From Staphylococcus delphini (lineage in GTDB: Bacteria > Bacillota > Bacilli > Staphylococcales > Staphylococcaceae), in contig NZ_LR134263.1 of assembly GCF_900636325.1 (NCBI RefSeq), positions 1 to 64,000 of the forward strand: 64,000 nt of DNA, read 5' to 3'. The translations under genes were made by a program, and so were the position numbers. Below the pieces are notes generated by a model. The model saw only the letters and a list, made by a program, of their open reading frames with translations. It made no database searches and was not told where the DNA came from. Of the stretch, positions 25,105 through 34,868 are shown in pieces. How positions within the stretch are numbered: position 1 is the stretch's first letter; the number at the start of each line of letters is the position of its first letter.

Positions 25105-25998
25105 TTAATGAATATCTCTTTTACGATGATTTCCACCGCGTACTTCTGAAACGTTACCGATTGACAGAAAGGCTTTTTCATCGATTTCCATAACGATATC
25201 TTTCAATTTTGCTTCTTCAAGACGTGTAATCACACAGAAAATGACACGTTTATCTTCTCCAGTATACGCACCTTCACCTTTCAAATACGTCACACCACGA
25301 CCGAGACGCGAATTGATCGCTTCACCAATCTCTTTATAGGCATCACTAATGACCCATACTGCTTTGGATTCATCAAATCCTAAAAGGACGGTATCAATCA
25401 TTTTTGAGGCGATGAAATAAGCGACAACACTAAATAATGCACTCTCCCATGTGAACACAAAGCCCGCAATGCCAAATATGAAGAAATTAATAAACATCAC
25501 AATTTCACCCACTGAAAAAGGTAATTTTGAGTGAACGAGAATTGATAAAATTTCTGTACCGTCTAATGAGCCACCATAACGCAACACAATGCCGACACCG
25601 ACACCTAGGACTGCACCGCCAAAAATCGTAACTAAAAATTTATCGTTAATGACAGGATCGATAGGATGTAACACAATTGTCGTAACGGATAAGATAAAGA
25701 TGGCATACAAAGTAGAGATTGCAAAAGTTTTACCAATTTGTTTATAGCCTAAAAAGAAGAAAGGCAAATTAAGTATAAAGATGAATACCCCTAATTTGAA
25801 TCCTAGTAAATGCGACAGAATAATTGAAATACCTACAATGCCGCCATCGAGCAATTGATTCGGTACTAAGAAAAGCTCCAGTGCTGCTCCCATCAACACT
25901 GCGCCTAACGTAATAAAGAAAAATCTCTTGAAAAATTGACGTGGCTTTTTAGGCTTTTCTTTGATGTAAGTGACGTTCGATTCTGTTTGAGTTTCCAT
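25105..25998 (-). CDS. YitT/DUF2179 family membrane protein
   Basis: This 297-residue protein has a short charged N-terminus, five to six membrane helices (about 30-210) typical of YitT_membrane, and a C-terminal soluble DUF2179 domain (about 220-285). That domain contains GRGVTYLKGEGAYTGEDKRVIFCVITRLE, a likely ligand-binding module. Function is unknown across the family. The start is the ATG behind a G-rich site (GGGGGGCA). The open frame upstream would run backward through the tRNA genes and is not coding. It is convergent with the purA side and divergent from the tRNAs. Confidence 0.88.
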   Translation of the reverse strand: METQTESNVTYIKEKPKKPRQFFKRFFFITLGAVLMGAALELFLVPNQLLDGGIVGISIILSHLLGFKLGVFIFILNLPFFFLGYKQIGKTFAISTLYAIFILSVTTIVLHPIDPVINDKFLVTIFGGAVLGVGVGIVLRYGGSLDGTEILSILVHSKLPFSVGEIVMFINFFIFGIAGFVFTWESALFSVVAYFIASKMIDTVLLGFDESKAVWVISDAYKEIGEAINSRLGRGVTYLKGEGAYTGEDKRVIFCVITRLEEAKLKDIVMEIDEKAFLSIGNVSEVRGGNHRKRDIH

Positions 25999-26056
25999 AA
26001 ATGCCCCCCTGAACAACTTTATATGAAAAATTATACAAAAAAATCCGAAAAAAATC

Positions 26057-26085
26057 TTGTCAACCCGATTGGGTGATGCTATAAT
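26057..26085 (+). promoter_or_regulatory. Promoter of the tRNA-Glu/tRNA-Asp unit
   Basis: TTGTCA (26057-26062) and TATAAT (26080-26085) are separated by exactly 17 bp and lie 20 bp before tRNA-Glu. This is a near-consensus vegetative promoter. Confidence 0.85.
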
Positions 26086-26104
26086 CAATCTTGTGTTTAA
26101 GAAC

Positions 26105-26179
26105 GGCTCCTTGGTCAAGCGGTTAAGACACCGCCCTTTCACGGCGGTAACACGGGTTCGAGTCCCGTAGGAGTCACCA
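26105..26179 (+). tRNA. tRNA-Glu (anticodon TTC)
   Basis: The 75-base cloverleaf has acceptor GGCTCCT pairing with AGGAGTC, anticodon stem ACCGCC/GGCGGT with loop CTTTCAC, and T-arm GGGTTCGAGTCCC. The 3' CCA is encoded (26177-26179). Confidence 0.97.
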
Positions 26180-26185
26180 TGAAAT

Positions 26186-26259
26186 GGTCCCGTAGTGGAG
26201 CGGTTTAACACGCCTGCCTGTCACGCAGGAGATCGCGGGTTCGATTCCCGTCGGGACCG
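26186..26259 (+). tRNA. tRNA-Asp (anticodon GTC)
   Basis: Acceptor GGTCCCG pairs with CGGGACC, and the anticodon stem CCTGC/GCAGG holds loop CTGTCAC. The T-arm is CGGGTTCGATTCCCG. CCA is not encoded here (CTA follows the discriminator G). It lies 6 bp after tRNA-Glu in the same transcript. Confidence 0.97.
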
Positions 26260-26263
26260 CTAA

Positions 26264-26297
26264 CGTGCTCATCCAATAGGGTGAGCACTTTTTTTGT
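26264..26297 (+). terminator. Terminator after the tRNA pair
   Basis: GTGCTCA pairs with TGAGCAC, followed by a long T run, directly behind tRNA-Asp. Confidence 0.85.
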
Positions 26298-26440
26298 TTT
26301 TAAGACAGTTAGGCTTGCCTAACTGATGACTGCTAGGCGTTGTTATGACAACTAAGCAGTATGAGTCGTAATTCAGGCAAAATACCTCTTTTTTACAATT
26401 AACAGGCATATACTGAAAGTGTATAGAGGAGGTGTTTTTA

Positions 26441-26509
26441 ATGGTTAAGGCTATTATTGAATTCATTAAATTATTACTCTCAATTTTCGTATCTGGTGGT
26501 AAACATTAA
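26441..26509 (+). CDS. Phenol-soluble-modulin-like amphipathic peptide (22 residues)
   Basis: This tiny gene starts at an ATG with an excellent AGAGGAGGTG 7 bp upstream and ends just before a strong terminator. The peptide begins MVKAIIEFIKLLLSIF and ends in Gly-Gly-Lys-His. On a helical wheel Ile/Leu/Phe/Val form one face, with Lys3, Glu7, Lys10 and Ser14 toward the other. Length, formyl-Met start, lack of a leader and lack of cysteine resemble PSM-alpha peptides, which are exported by the Pmt ABC transporter and lyse cells. It could instead be a short membrane toxin of a type I system. Identity to a known PSM is not claimed. Confidence 0.6.
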   Translation: MVKAIIEFIKLLLSIFVSGGKH

Positions 26510-26517
26510 TTAGAATG

Positions 26518-26562
26518 AACCCCTTACATGTTGCATATGTGACATGTAAGGGGTTTTTGGCG
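26518..26562 (+). terminator. Terminator after the small amphipathic peptide gene
   Basis: A long perfect stem, CCCCTTACATGT(T) with ACATGTAAGGGG, is followed by TTTTT. It starts 10 bp after the peptide stop, supporting a real short transcript. Confidence 0.85.
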
Positions 26563-26720
26563 TGCTCATCTATAATTAGAGACTCTCTACGCCAATATCC
26601 TCACCCTGCTCCCCAATATAATGCGGCGACTTCTTCTTGATGAGGCATCCCTATTTTAAAATGAATATAGGCGTTTGTTTATGATTATGGTACAACTGAA
26701 TTAAGGAGGGAATAACCCAA

Positions 26721-27059
26721 ATGATACTGTTTTCAAGTAGTTTGTTTTTATTCATACTAGCTCGTGTTTTCCAACATCACCCACCTCAAGAAATCAATTA
26801 CTTTCTTGGGTTTCGAACTAGGAAATCGATGAAAAATCAAAACAATTGGGAAATTGCTCAAGTCGCCTTTGCCCGTCTACTAAAGGTGATTTCTGGATAT
26901 ACGGCTTTATGTTCAATCCTATTATGCATCGTGGATATCGTGCTCATTGTTTTAGACAATGATGTGATACTTGTCATCTCGATGATAATACAAGCGATCG
27001 TGCTCATAGGTATATTGTTGGCTGTTTATCTCAAAGTCAATAAAAAGCTAGATGCATAA
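26721..27059 (+). CDS. SdpI-family membrane protein
   Basis: This 112-residue protein has three membrane helices and the family hallmark NYFLGFRTRKSMKNQNNWEIAQ between helices 1 and 2. SdpI of Bacillus is the immunity protein and signal receptor for the SdpC killing peptide; many relatives have no known partner. The ATG is preceded by AAGGAGG at a rather long 11-bp spacing. It lies 210 bp after the small amphipathic peptide gene on the same strand, but a strong terminator intervenes, so a toxin-immunity pairing is speculative. Confidence 0.8.
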   Translation: MILFSSSLFLFILARVFQHHPPQEINYFLGFRTRKSMKNQNNWEIAQVAFARLLKVISGYTALCSILLCIVDIVLIVLDNDVILVISMIIQAIVLIGILLAVYLKVNKKLDA

Positions 27060-27209
27060 ACTGCACGCGTAGATTTTGTGCCTTATCATACAAATGAAAA
27101 TGGATTAAATAGATAGAATTCACTTGATTTTAATGATACATTATAAGGTATAGGATTATGCCAGTTAGCAACCGATATTATGTACTTATTAAGAAATGGG
27201 GTCATTTTT

Positions 27210-27911
27210 ATGGCAAGAAAAGTAGTCGTAGTCGATGATGAAAAACCAATTGCGGATATATTAGAATTTAATTTGAAAAAAGAAGGTTATGAAGTATTTG
27301 TCGCATATGATGGCAACGATGCGGTCGACTTAATCTATGAAAAAGAACCTGATATCGTGTTACTCGATATTATGTTGCCTGGCCAAGACGGTATGGAAGT
27401 GTGCCGTGAAGTGCGTAAAAAATTCGAAATGCCAATTATTATGTTAACAGCTAAAGATTCAGAGATCGATAAAGTCCTCGGTCTTGAGCTTGGTGCGGAT
27501 GACTATGTGACAAAACCATTTAGTACGCGTGAATTAATTGCACGTGTGAAGGCCAATTTACGTCGTCACTATACACAACCGAGTCAAGAAAATCATATGC
27601 AGACGAATGAAATTACAATCAAGGATATTGTGATTTATCCAGACGCTTATTCTATTAAAAAACGCGGTGAAGATATTGATTTGACGCACCGTGAATTTGA
27701 GTTGTTCCATTATTTATCGAAACATATGGGACAAGTGATGACGCGTGAACATTTACTCCAAACAGTATGGGGTTATGATTATTTCGGCGATGTCCGTACT
27801 GTGGACGTTACGATTCGCCGTTTACGTGAAAAAATTGAAGATGATCCTTCTCATCCAGACTATATTGTGACGCGTCGTGGTGTTGGATATTTCTTACAAC
27901 AACATGATTAG
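27210..27911 (+). CDS. walR: Response regulator WalR
   Basis: WalR is the essential OmpR-type regulator of cell-wall hydrolases, phosphorylated by WalK. The 233-residue protein has a receiver domain with phospho-acceptor Asp53 ([11 protein letters not shown]), acidic pocket Asp9-Asp10 and Lys in VTKPF. A winged-helix DNA-binding domain follows, with [14 protein letters not shown] and [12 protein letters not shown]. It is almost identical to S. aureus WalR. The start is the ATG of [13 protein letters not shown] behind GGGGT. It begins the walRKHIJ operon, with walK 12 bp after its stop. Confidence 0.98.
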   Translation: MARKVVVVDDEKPIADILEFNLKKEGYEVFVAYDGNDAVDLIYEKEPDIVLLDIMLPGQDGMEVCREVRKKFEMPIIMLTAKDSEIDKVLGLELGADDYVTKPFSTRELIARVKANLRRHYTQPSQENHMQTNEITIKDIVIYPDAYSIKKRGEDIDLTHREFELFHYLSKHMGQVMTREHLLQTVWGYDYFGDVRTVDVTIRRLREKIEDDPSHPDYIVTRRGVGYFLQQHD

Positions 27912-27923
27912 AGGATGGCAAAT

Positions 27924-29756
27924 ATGAAGTGGTTAAAACAATTTCAATCCCTTCACACGAAACTTGTTATTGTCTATGTCCTGTTGATTATTATTGGTAT
28001 GCAAATTATTGGGCTGTACTTTACGAATAGTCTCGAAAAAGAAATGACCGAGACGTTTAAGACAAACATTTCTCAAAATGCGAAACAAATCGAGCTCGGT
28101 ATTGAAAAAATATATGCAGATGGTAGTGATTCTGGTAATACACAAAAAGATATTCAAAATTTACTCAACGAATATGCCAATCGTAATGAAATGATAGAAA
28201 TTCGCTTTATTGATAAAGATCAAATCATTATTGCGACATCAAAGCAATCGAACCGTACGATTATTAACCAAAAAGCAAATGATAGTTCGATTCAAAAGGC
28301 ATTGTCGCTGGGGCAAGAAAATTCAGATACGGTGCTGAAAGATTACGGTGAAGGTAAGCAGCGTGTATGGGTTAAAAATATGCCGGTGGTGACTGGCGAT
28401 GGCATGATTGGTGATATTTATATTGAGTCGAATATTAACCAAGTGTACGATCAGTTAAGCAACATTAACCAAATTTTCATCGTAGGTACAGGGATTTCGC
28501 TCATTATTACAGTGATTCTCGGTTTCTTTATTGCGCGTACGATTACGAAGCCGATTACTGATATGCGAAATCAGACAGTCGAGATGTCTAAAGGGAACTA
28601 TACGCAACGTGTGAAAATTTATGGTAATGACGAAATTGGCGAACTGGCGCTAGCGTTTAATAACTTGTCGAAACGTGTTCAAGAAGCACAAGCGAATACG
28701 GAAAGTGAGAAGCGGCGTCTAGATTCTGTCATTACCCATATGAGTGACGGGGTTATTGCGACAGATAGACGTGGCCGTGTGCGTATTATTAACGATATGG
28801 CGCTGAAAATGCTAGGGAAGTCTAAAGAGGAAGTCTCCGGGTACTTTATTTTTGACGTATTAGATTTACAAGATGAGTTTTCACTTGAAGAATTAAATGA
28901 AAATAATGATAGTGTCCTCATTGATATGAATGAAGAAGAAGGGATTATTGCACGTGTCAACTTTAGTACGATTGTGCAAGATACTGGCTTTGTGACAGGT
29001 TACATTGCAGTGCTACATGACGTCACAGAGCAACAACAAATTGAACGAGAACGTCGCGAGTTTGTGGCAAATGTATCGCACGAATTACGCACACCTTTAA
29101 CGTCTATGAACAGTTATATCGAAGCGTTGGAAGAAGGCGCATGGCGTGATGAATCGATTGCACCACAGTTTTTATCGGTCACACGTGAGGAAACTGAACG
29201 GATGATTCGTCTCGTGAATGACTTGTTACATCTGTCTAAAATGGACAATGAGTCTGAAACGATTACGAAAGAGATTGTCGACTTTAATATGTTTATCAAT
29301 AAAATTATTAATCGACATGAGATGGCTGCGAAAGATACGACGTTCGTGCGTGATATTCCGAGAGAGACGATATTTACCGAAGTGGATCCGGATAAGATGA
29401 CGCAAGTGTTCGACAACGTCATTACGAATGCGATGAAATATTCGCGCGGTGAGAAACGTGTCGAGTTCCACGTGAAACATAATCCTGTCCACAGTCGTTT
29501 AACGATTCGAATTAAAGATAAAGGGATTGGGATTCCGATTAATAAAGTAGATAAAATTTTTGACCGCTTTTTCCGTGTGGATAAGGCACGTACGAGAAAG
29601 ATGGGTGGTACAGGACTGGGACTTGCCATCTCTAAAGAAATTGTAGAAGCGCATAACGGCCGAATTTGGGCTAATAGTGTGGAAGGACAGGGCACATCCA
29701 TTTTCATCACATTACCTTGTGAGAAAATTGAGGAAGGTGATTGGGATGCGAACTAG
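27924..29756 (+). CDS. walK: Sensor histidine kinase WalK
   Basis: WalK is the membrane kinase that senses cell-wall status at the division site. The 610-residue protein has TM1 (about 13-35), an extracellular Cache/PAS-like domain (about 36-180), TM2 (about 182-204), HAMP, and an intracellular PAS (about 265-370) with the metal-site region. The HisKA box SHELRTPL has catalytic His386, and HATPase_c carries the N box [11 protein letters not shown] and glycine boxes DKGIGIP and [10 protein letters not shown]. The start is the ATG at 27924, 9 bp from GAGG; a nearby ATG at 27915 is less well placed. It overlaps walH by 11 bases. Confidence 0.98.
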   Translation: MKWLKQFQSLHTKLVIVYVLLIIIGMQIIGLYFTNSLEKEMTETFKTNISQNAKQIELGIEKIYADGSDSGNTQKDIQNLLNEYANRNEMIEIRFIDKDQIIIATSKQSNRTIINQKANDSSIQKALSLGQENSDTVLKDYGEGKQRVWVKNMPVVTGDGMIGDIYIESNINQVYDQLSNINQIFIVGTGISLIITVILGFFIARTITKPITDMRNQTVEMSKGNYTQRVKIYGNDEIGELALAFNNLSKRVQEAQANTESEKRRLDSVITHMSDGVIATDRRGRVRIINDMALKMLGKSKEEVSGYFIFDVLDLQDEFSLEELNENNDSVLIDMNEEEGIIARVNFSTIVQDTGFVTGYIAVLHDVTEQQQIERERREFVANVSHELRTPLTSMNSYIEALEEGAWRDESIAPQFLSVTREETERMIRLVNDLLHLSKMDNESETITKEIVDFNMFINKIINRHEMAAKDTTFVRDIPRETIFTEVDPDKMTQVFDNVITNAMKYSRGEKRVEFHVKHNPVHSRLTIRIKDKGIGIPINKVDKIFDRFFRVDKARTRKMGGTGLGLAISKEIVEAHNGRIWANSVEGQGTSIFITLPCEKIEEGDWDAN

Positions 29757-31083
29757 AGAATTGATTAAGTCAATTGTGTTAGCACTCCTGGTCCTATCGA
29801 GTATTGTATTAACAGTCATGATTTGGAACTTTTCGCCGGATTTAACGGATGCAGATAATGTGCATACGAAAGATGCGACAGAGGCAATCGGGACGCGTTA
29901 TGATAAAGCATTTAGCCAAGTGGTGACGCCTTTACAACTCGTGCATGTCGAAAATGATGATGTGAAAGGGATGCCAGCGAACAAAGATGTGAATGCATTA
30001 ATGACGGTATTTCAAAAGCATCGCATTATTGAAGTAGAAGATATTCAAAATGATGATGTCGTGTTATTGCGTGATTTGAGCAATCATTTCGTCGTGTTAG
30101 ACTACCCGTCAGACATCCCGCTGTCGATGTATTTGAATGAAGTTATTGAAATCCCTGCGAAAGTGCCGACAAACTTTAAATTTAACCGGCTTATTTTAGA
30201 TGTCGATGATGCTCAACATGTAATCATTTATGCCATGCAGCCGAATCATCAACGGGCGATTAAGTTAGAAACGAATTTGAATACGAAATATGTGCAACAA
30301 CGCATTCAGAAGATGAAAGCGGACTTGGAACCGTACGATGATGTTGTGACGAACCGCAGTACGATTAATAAGGCGACGTATATGTATGCCGTGAAAGCAC
30401 CGAAAAACTTAAAAGCATACCGGACTATTTTTAATCGTATTAACGTAGAAGATTTGAACGCAATTCTGTTTGATAATACGCCAATTGTGCGGACAACGAA
30501 TAGTGGGAACACGACGTACAACAACAAAACAGGCGTCGTGAACTACAATGCGAATCGTGAAACGTATGACTATACCAATTTGTCAGAAGATGAGCATAGT
30601 ACGCGGAATATGAATGTGAACTTACCACGTGCGTTTGATTTTATTAATAAACATGGCGGCTTTACAGATGATTTTCGCTTATTTAGTGCGGACAATGACC
30701 GTGGCTATATTATTTATCAAATGTTTCTGAATGGACGTCCGATTTTTTATCCGAACCAATTAAACGAAATTCGCGTCTTGTGGGGCGAACGGGGCTTATA
30801 CGAATACAGTCGCGGTTTATTAAAAACGAACGTGACGATTGATAACGGTGAAAAGCCTGAGTCGTTACCGGATTTGGAAGATGTGCGTTCTGTACTGGCG
30901 AGTAAAGGGAATATTGATTTTACAAAAGTCCAACAAATGGTTATCGGTTATCGTATGAGTCCAATTAAAGGACCGGAAAATAGTATCGAAATTCAAGAAG
31001 GCAGTCAGTTTATACCGACGTGGTACATTCAATATGATCACGAGTGGTACGAATATAAAGACGGGGAGTTGGTCGAGACATGA
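29746..31083 (+). CDS. walH: WalRK accessory regulator WalH (YycH)
   Basis: WalH is a single-pass membrane protein that, with WalI, modulates WalK; in Bacillus it inhibits the kinase, while in S. aureus it activates. The 445-residue protein has one N-terminal helix (about 6-28) and a large extracellular beta-rich YycH domain with an asparagine-rich patch near 245-290. The start is the ATG at 29746 behind AAGGTG, inside the end of walK. Its last bases overlap walI (ATGA). Confidence 0.95.
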   Translation: MRTRELIKSIVLALLVLSSIVLTVMIWNFSPDLTDADNVHTKDATEAIGTRYDKAFSQVVTPLQLVHVENDDVKGMPANKDVNALMTVFQKHRIIEVEDIQNDDVVLLRDLSNHFVVLDYPSDIPLSMYLNEVIEIPAKVPTNFKFNRLILDVDDAQHVIIYAMQPNHQRAIKLETNLNTKYVQQRIQKMKADLEPYDDVVTNRSTINKATYMYAVKAPKNLKAYRTIFNRINVEDLNAILFDNTPIVRTTNSGNTTYNNKTGVVNYNANRETYDYTNLSEDEHSTRNMNVNLPRAFDFINKHGGFTDDFRLFSADNDRGYIIYQMFLNGRPIFYPNQLNEIRVLWGERGLYEYSRGLLKTNVTIDNGEKPESLPDLEDVRSVLASKGNIDFTKVQQMVIGYRMSPIKGPENSIEIQEGSQFIPTWYIQYDHEWYEYKDGELVET

Positions 31084-31859
31084 ACTGGAAACGTGCAAAA
31101 TCATTGTTCATCGTCGTGTTTCTCCTCGTTAATATTTGTTTAATCTTTGTGTATAATGATAAAGTTAATAAAGCGAAAATTAACGATGCAGAAGAGCAAA
31201 ATTCGGTTAACTTTGAACAAGAAAATATCAAATTGCCGAAAAACATGCCTGATGTGAGTCATGTGAAAATGCAGCTCATTACGGCACGTTCGAAAGACTT
31301 TAAAGATGAAGCGGAAAAAAGTGATAAAGCAGAAGCACGAAATAACGGGCACACATTGGATAAGGAAATGAGTGAAAGTGTCAATGTGAAACTGGACCCT
31401 ATTTCGCATTTGAAACCGTACATCGATCAAAATATCTATAAAGGCAACGAGTATCAATATCACGATACGAACGATGGCAAAATCAAATACGAACAGACGT
31501 ATAAAGGCTTCCCGATTATGAATAACAATCGTGCAGAACTGACATTTGATGTGAAAGACGATACAGTCAAATCGTACGAGCAGTCTGCAATGGAAGACAT
31601 CCTTCCGTCTAAAGGGGCGAATAATGAACCGAGACAAGTCATTAGCGCCCATAAAGCGATTGAAGCACTTTATTATAATCAGTACTTAAAACATAACCAA
31701 GAAGTCGAAAACATCCGACTCGGTTATTATACGGTGGTCAAAGAGACGAATATTCAAGTCTTGCAAGCCAACTGGGAAATTAAAGTGAAAGACGCAAATG
31801 GCACACATACGTATTATGTAGAGGCAATTTCGTCCAATCCACAAATTATTGAACAATAG
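31080..31859 (+). CDS. walI: WalRK accessory regulator WalI (YycI)
   Basis: WalI is the 259-residue partner of WalH. It has a single N-terminal membrane helix (about 6-26), a charged Lys/Glu/Asp linker (30-110), and the extracellular YycI domain, with [18 protein letters not shown] and the C-terminal [19 protein letters not shown]. It overlaps walH by four bases. It forms a membrane complex with WalH and WalK by family knowledge. Confidence 0.95.
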   Translation: MNWKRAKSLFIVVFLLVNICLIFVYNDKVNKAKINDAEEQNSVNFEQENIKLPKNMPDVSHVKMQLITARSKDFKDEAEKSDKAEARNNGHTLDKEMSESVNVKLDPISHLKPYIDQNIYKGNEYQYHDTNDGKIKYEQTYKGFPIMNNNRAELTFDVKDDTVKSYEQSAMEDILPSKGANNEPRQVISAHKAIEALYYNQYLKHNQEVENIRLGYYTVVKETNIQVLQANWEIKVKDANGTHTYYVEAISSNPQIIEQ

Positions 31860-31872
31860 AAAGGGTGGTCTC

Positions 31873-32664
31873 TTGATACGAATGAGTGTACTCGCAAGCG
31901 GTAGTACCGGCAATGCGACATATGTAGAAAGTGATAAGGGCAGTTTGTTAGTCGATGTAGGACTCACAGGTAAAAAAATGGAGGCACTTTTCGATCAAAT
32001 CGACCGGAAAATTTCAGATCTTAATGGTATCCTTGTGACACACGAACATAGTGACCATATTAAAGGCTTAGGTGTCCTTGCGAGAAAATATGGTTTACCT
32101 GTGTATGCGAACGAAAAAACATGGACGTGTATCGATAAAAAAGACTCCAAAATTCCGTTAGATCAAAAGTTTGTATTCAATCCATATGAAACTAAATCCA
32201 TTGCCGGGTTCGATATTGAATCATTTAACGTGTCTCATGACGCTATCGACCCACAGTTTTACATTTTTCATAATGACTACAAAAAGCTGACGATGATTAC
32301 CGATACAGGCTATGTGTCTGATCGTATGAAAGGTATGATTCGTGGCAGTGATGCATTTGTGTTTGAAAGTAATCATGATGTCGATATGTTGCGCATGTGT
32401 CGCTATCCATGGAAGACGAAGCAACGTATTTTGAGTGATATGGGGCACGTGTCGAATGAAGATGCAGCCCATGCGATGACAGACGTGATTACAGGTCAAA
32501 CGAAGCGCATTTATTTGTCTCACTTATCACAAGACAACAATATGAAAGACTTGGCCCGTATGAGTGTCGGTCAGATCTTGCAGGCGCATGATATCGATAC
32601 AGTGAATGAAGTGAAACTGTGTGATACAGATAAAGCCATCCCCACACAGATTTATACATTGTAG
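31873..32664 (+). CDS. walJ: Metallo-beta-lactamase-fold exonuclease WalJ (YycJ)
   Basis: WalJ is the last gene of the wal operon, an MBL-fold nuclease with proposed DNA-repair and cell-division roles. It has the metal-binding [10 protein letters not shown] near residue 54, then [19 protein letters not shown] and SHLSQDN in family order. The start is probably the TTG at 31873 ([11 protein letters not shown], 263 residues) behind AGGGTGG; the ATG at 31882 is the alternative. It lies 13 bp after walI. Confidence 0.93.
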   Translation: MIRMSVLASGSTGNATYVESDKGSLLVDVGLTGKKMEALFDQIDRKISDLNGILVTHEHSDHIKGLGVLARKYGLPVYANEKTWTCIDKKDSKIPLDQKFVFNPYETKSIAGFDIESFNVSHDAIDPQFYIFHNDYKKLTMITDTGYVSDRMKGMIRGSDAFVFESNHDVDMLRMCRYPWKTKQRILSDMGHVSNEDAAHAMTDVITGQTKRIYLSHLSQDNNMKDLARMSVGQILQAHDIDTVNEVKLCDTDKAIPTQIYTL

Positions 32665-32696
32665 GTTGGGGTTTACACATCAAATATAAATAAACT

Positions 32697-32740
32697 TGAG
32701 AGGTTTGGACAGTTGAATGTCTGACCTCTTTTTTTATGGA
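32697..32740 (+). terminator. Terminator of the wal operon
   Basis: GAGGT(TTG)GACA pairs with TGTC(TG)ACCTC around a short loop, followed by seven Ts. Confidence 0.7.
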
Positions 32741-32782
32741 TATCAATAAAAAATGTGTATAAAAAGGCAGGTATCAGTGAAG

Positions 32783-32999
32783 TTATCCCCATGAATGTGC
32801 ACAAATTAAGCGAGTTATAAACAATCCACATGTTAATAACCCACTTACCAACAAAGTTATCCACATATCAACAGACTTATTCACAAATATATTGGTCAAT
32901 TTTTAAATTTCTGTGTGAAAACTTGATGTAAAAACGGTATAATAGAGATAAATATGTGGGTAACTGAATAACCTGTGGATAACTTTTAGTTTATACACA
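32783..32999. promoter_or_regulatory. Cluster of DnaA boxes upstream of rlmH
   Basis: Six DnaA-box-like 9-mers occur within 217 bp. Two are perfect: TTATCCACA at 32857-32865, and on the minus strand at 32974-32982. Four have one mismatch: 32783-32791, 32877-32885, 32955-32963 (minus) and 32991-32999. The rlmH promoter lies among them. DnaA could regulate rlmH here, or the cluster could titrate DnaA. Confidence 0.7.
32915..32943 (+). promoter_or_regulatory. rlmH promoter
   Basis: TATAAT (32938-32943) is preceded at 17 bp by GTGAAA (32915-32920). The site is flanked by DnaA boxes on both sides. Confidence 0.6.
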
Positions 33000-33011
33000 T
33001 AGGAGGGCAAA

Positions 33012-33491
33012 ATGAAAATAACCATCTTGGCAGTAGGGAAATTAAAAGAAAAATATTGGAAACTCGCCATTGCAGAATACACCAAACGGCTCGGCGCATA
33101 CACCAAAATAGAAGTGGTCGAAGTTCCAGATGAAAAAGCACCCGAAACAATGAGTGCAAAAGAAATTGAACAAGTGAAAGAAAAAGAAGGGCAGCGCATC
33201 TTAAGTAAAATCAAACCACAAAGCACGGTCATCACATTAGAAATCGCTGGTAAAATGTTAAGCTCTGAAGACTTGGCACAAACACTCGATCAGCGCATGA
33301 CACAGGGCGCAAGTGACTTCACATTTGTCATAGGCGGCTCACATGGGCTACACGATGCCGTGTTACGACGCAGTGACTTTGCGTTGTCGTTCAGTAAAAT
33401 GACCTTTCCACACCAAATGATGCGCGTCATCCTGTTGGAGCAGGTGTACAGAGCATTTAAAATTATGCGGGGAGAAGCGTATCATAAGTGA
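33012..33491 (+). CDS. rlmH: 23S rRNA pseudouridine-1915 N3-methyltransferase RlmH (OrfX)
   Basis: RlmH is a SPOUT-class enzyme that methylates pseudouridine 1915 in helix 69 of 23S rRNA on the assembled ribosome. The 159-residue protein has the knot region with [13 protein letters not shown] and the C-terminal [18 protein letters not shown]. It is the full standard length. Its last codons form the attachment site of SCC elements, which keep the C-terminus intact on insertion. An AT-rich defence island begins directly after it. Confidence 0.98.
   Translation: MKITILAVGKLKEKYWKLAIAEYTKRLGAYTKIEVVEVPDEKAPETMSAKEIEQVKEKEGQRILSKIKPQSTVITLEIAGKMLSSEDLAQTLDQRMTQGASDFTFVIGGSHGLHDAVLRRSDFALSFSKMTFPHQMMRVILLEQVYRAFKIMRGEAYHK
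33474..33491 (+). other. SCC attachment site (attB-like) at the end of rlmH
   Basis: GAAGCGTATCATAAGTGA matches the 18-bp target sequence used by SCC recombinases in staphylococci. No second copy is visible at the far side of the island or elsewhere in the window, and no ccr genes are present. Confidence 0.8.
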
Positions 33492-33542
33492 TGGGTTATA
33501 TTTTTGATTTTACATAAACTTAAAGGATAGGGAGACATTATA

Positions 33543-34868
33543 ATGAAATTGTTTTATATAACAAAAGATAATACTAATAGCGAAAGTGATATTGTGAGGG
33601 TTAGTGATTTAAATGATGAAGATTTAAAATATTATATGGAGATTGATGATTTTTCAGAATTTCAAAAAAGGTGTGATGAGTTAGACCTTGTAATAGACGA
33701 AACAACTGAAAATCATGTAATGGAATTACTTGATAGTAAATTTGAAGAAATTAATGGGAAATTAGAAGAGTTTGAAATTAAACATTGGGTTAGTAATAGA
33801 TCTTTTGGAGAACTGATTGAAATGTATGAAGAAGATGAAATAACAATACCTATAATGCAAAGAAACTTTGTTTGGGATTCAGTTCAATGTTCAAGATTAA
33901 TCGAATCAATAATATTAGGATTACCTATTCCCCCTTTATTCCTAATAGAAGTAGATAGTAACAAATATGAAGTGATTGATGGATTACAAAGAATTACAGC
34001 TATAAGTAATTTTGTGAAAAAAAGACCTTGGAATTATTCAAAAGATAGAGAGTCAACAAGTAAGGGTAAAGCTAAGCTTTCGAAATTAGTTGATAAAAGT
34101 ATTGCAGGAAAATCATTTGATCAATTAAATGAAAATTTCCAAAGAAAAATTAAAAGAAGTACAATCCCTTTGATAGAATTTAAACAGCTAACACCTGATA
34201 ACTATAATTCGAAATATCTAATTTTTGAAAGAATTAATACAGGCTCCCAGAAACTTAACTCTATGCAAATAAGAAAGTCTTTAGCTTCAGGAGATTTTAT
34301 GATTGATTTATATAAAAAATGTGAAGAAAATGATTTACTAAATTCTATATTCACAAAAACGGCTTTAAAGAAGGATTTACATGTTGAAGCCTATTTGAGA
34401 ACTTATGTTTTTAATAAACTTGTAAATGACGAATTTCAAACTAGAAATCATGGAATTAAAAATATTTTAAATGATTATTGTGAAAATCATAGGAAAACAA
34501 AAGTAGAATCGGAATTTGATGATAAATTTAAAAAAGCATTAGAACTACTTTTTAACAATTTTGACATTTTTATTGATAAACCGTTTAGAAGAGTAAATAA
34601 AAATAAAGATAACGGTATGTATGAGTATGTTGGTAATTTAAGTGTAACTATAATGGAATCATTATTAGCTGCAATTATTAATAATATTGAAAATGATATT
34701 AATTTTGATAAATTAAAATACTTTTACGAACAAGAATTAAGCAAATATTTTTCTAAGAAATCATTATTAGGTGAAAATCCATTCTCAACTTCAACAGGTA
34801 AATTGGACTCAATAAGGGATAGGTTTAGAATTCTTAATGAATTGGTTGTGAAGAGTATTGAGTATTGA
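33543..34868 (+). CDS. DUF262-domain protein (ParB/Srx-like fold), putative defence nuclease
   Basis: This 441-residue protein has a DUF262 domain starting near residue 88 (RSFGELIEMYEE). The hallmarks are IPIMQRNFVWD (103-112), LIESIILGLPIPPLFL, and DGLQR at 146-150, a variant of the DGQQR active-site motif. RINTGSQKLNSMQIRKS also fits the family. No DUF1524 HNH domain is recognisable, unlike GmrS-D type IV enzymes. The first 80 residues are an acidic extension. Strongly AT-rich with AT-biased codons compared with the core genes. The next gene overlaps its end by 11 bases, so the two form a unit. The role in phage defence is inferred from family and context. Confidence 0.8.
   Translation: MKLFYITKDNTNSESDIVRVSDLNDEDLKYYMEIDDFSEFQKRCDELDLVIDETTENHVMELLDSKFEEINGKLEEFEIKHWVSNRSFGELIEMYEEDEITIPIMQRNFVWDSVQCSRLIESIILGLPIPPLFLIEVDSNKYEVIDGLQRITAISNFVKKRPWNYSKDRESTSKGKAKLSKLVDKSIAGKSFDQLNENFQRKIKRSTIPLIEFKQLTPDNYNSKYLIFERINTGSQKLNSMQIRKSLASGDFMIDLYKKCEENDLLNSIFTKTALKKDLHVEAYLRTYVFNKLVNDEFQTRNHGIKNILNDYCENHRKTKVESEFDDKFKKALELLFNNFDIFIDKPFRRVNKNKDNGMYEYVGNLSVTIMESLLAAIINNIENDINFDKLKYFYEQELSKYFSKKSLLGENPFSTSTGKLDSIRDRFRILNELVVKSIEY

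Noticed and set aside
25999..26211. N-terminal extension of the YitT protein
   Set aside because: The extra codons run antisense through both tRNA genes and their promoter; the ATG at 25998 has its own G-rich binding site.
26441..27059. A killer-peptide and SdpI immunity pair
   Set aside because: Same strand and close, but a strong terminator and 210 bp lie between them and the peptide has no export leader like SdpC; kept as separate genes.
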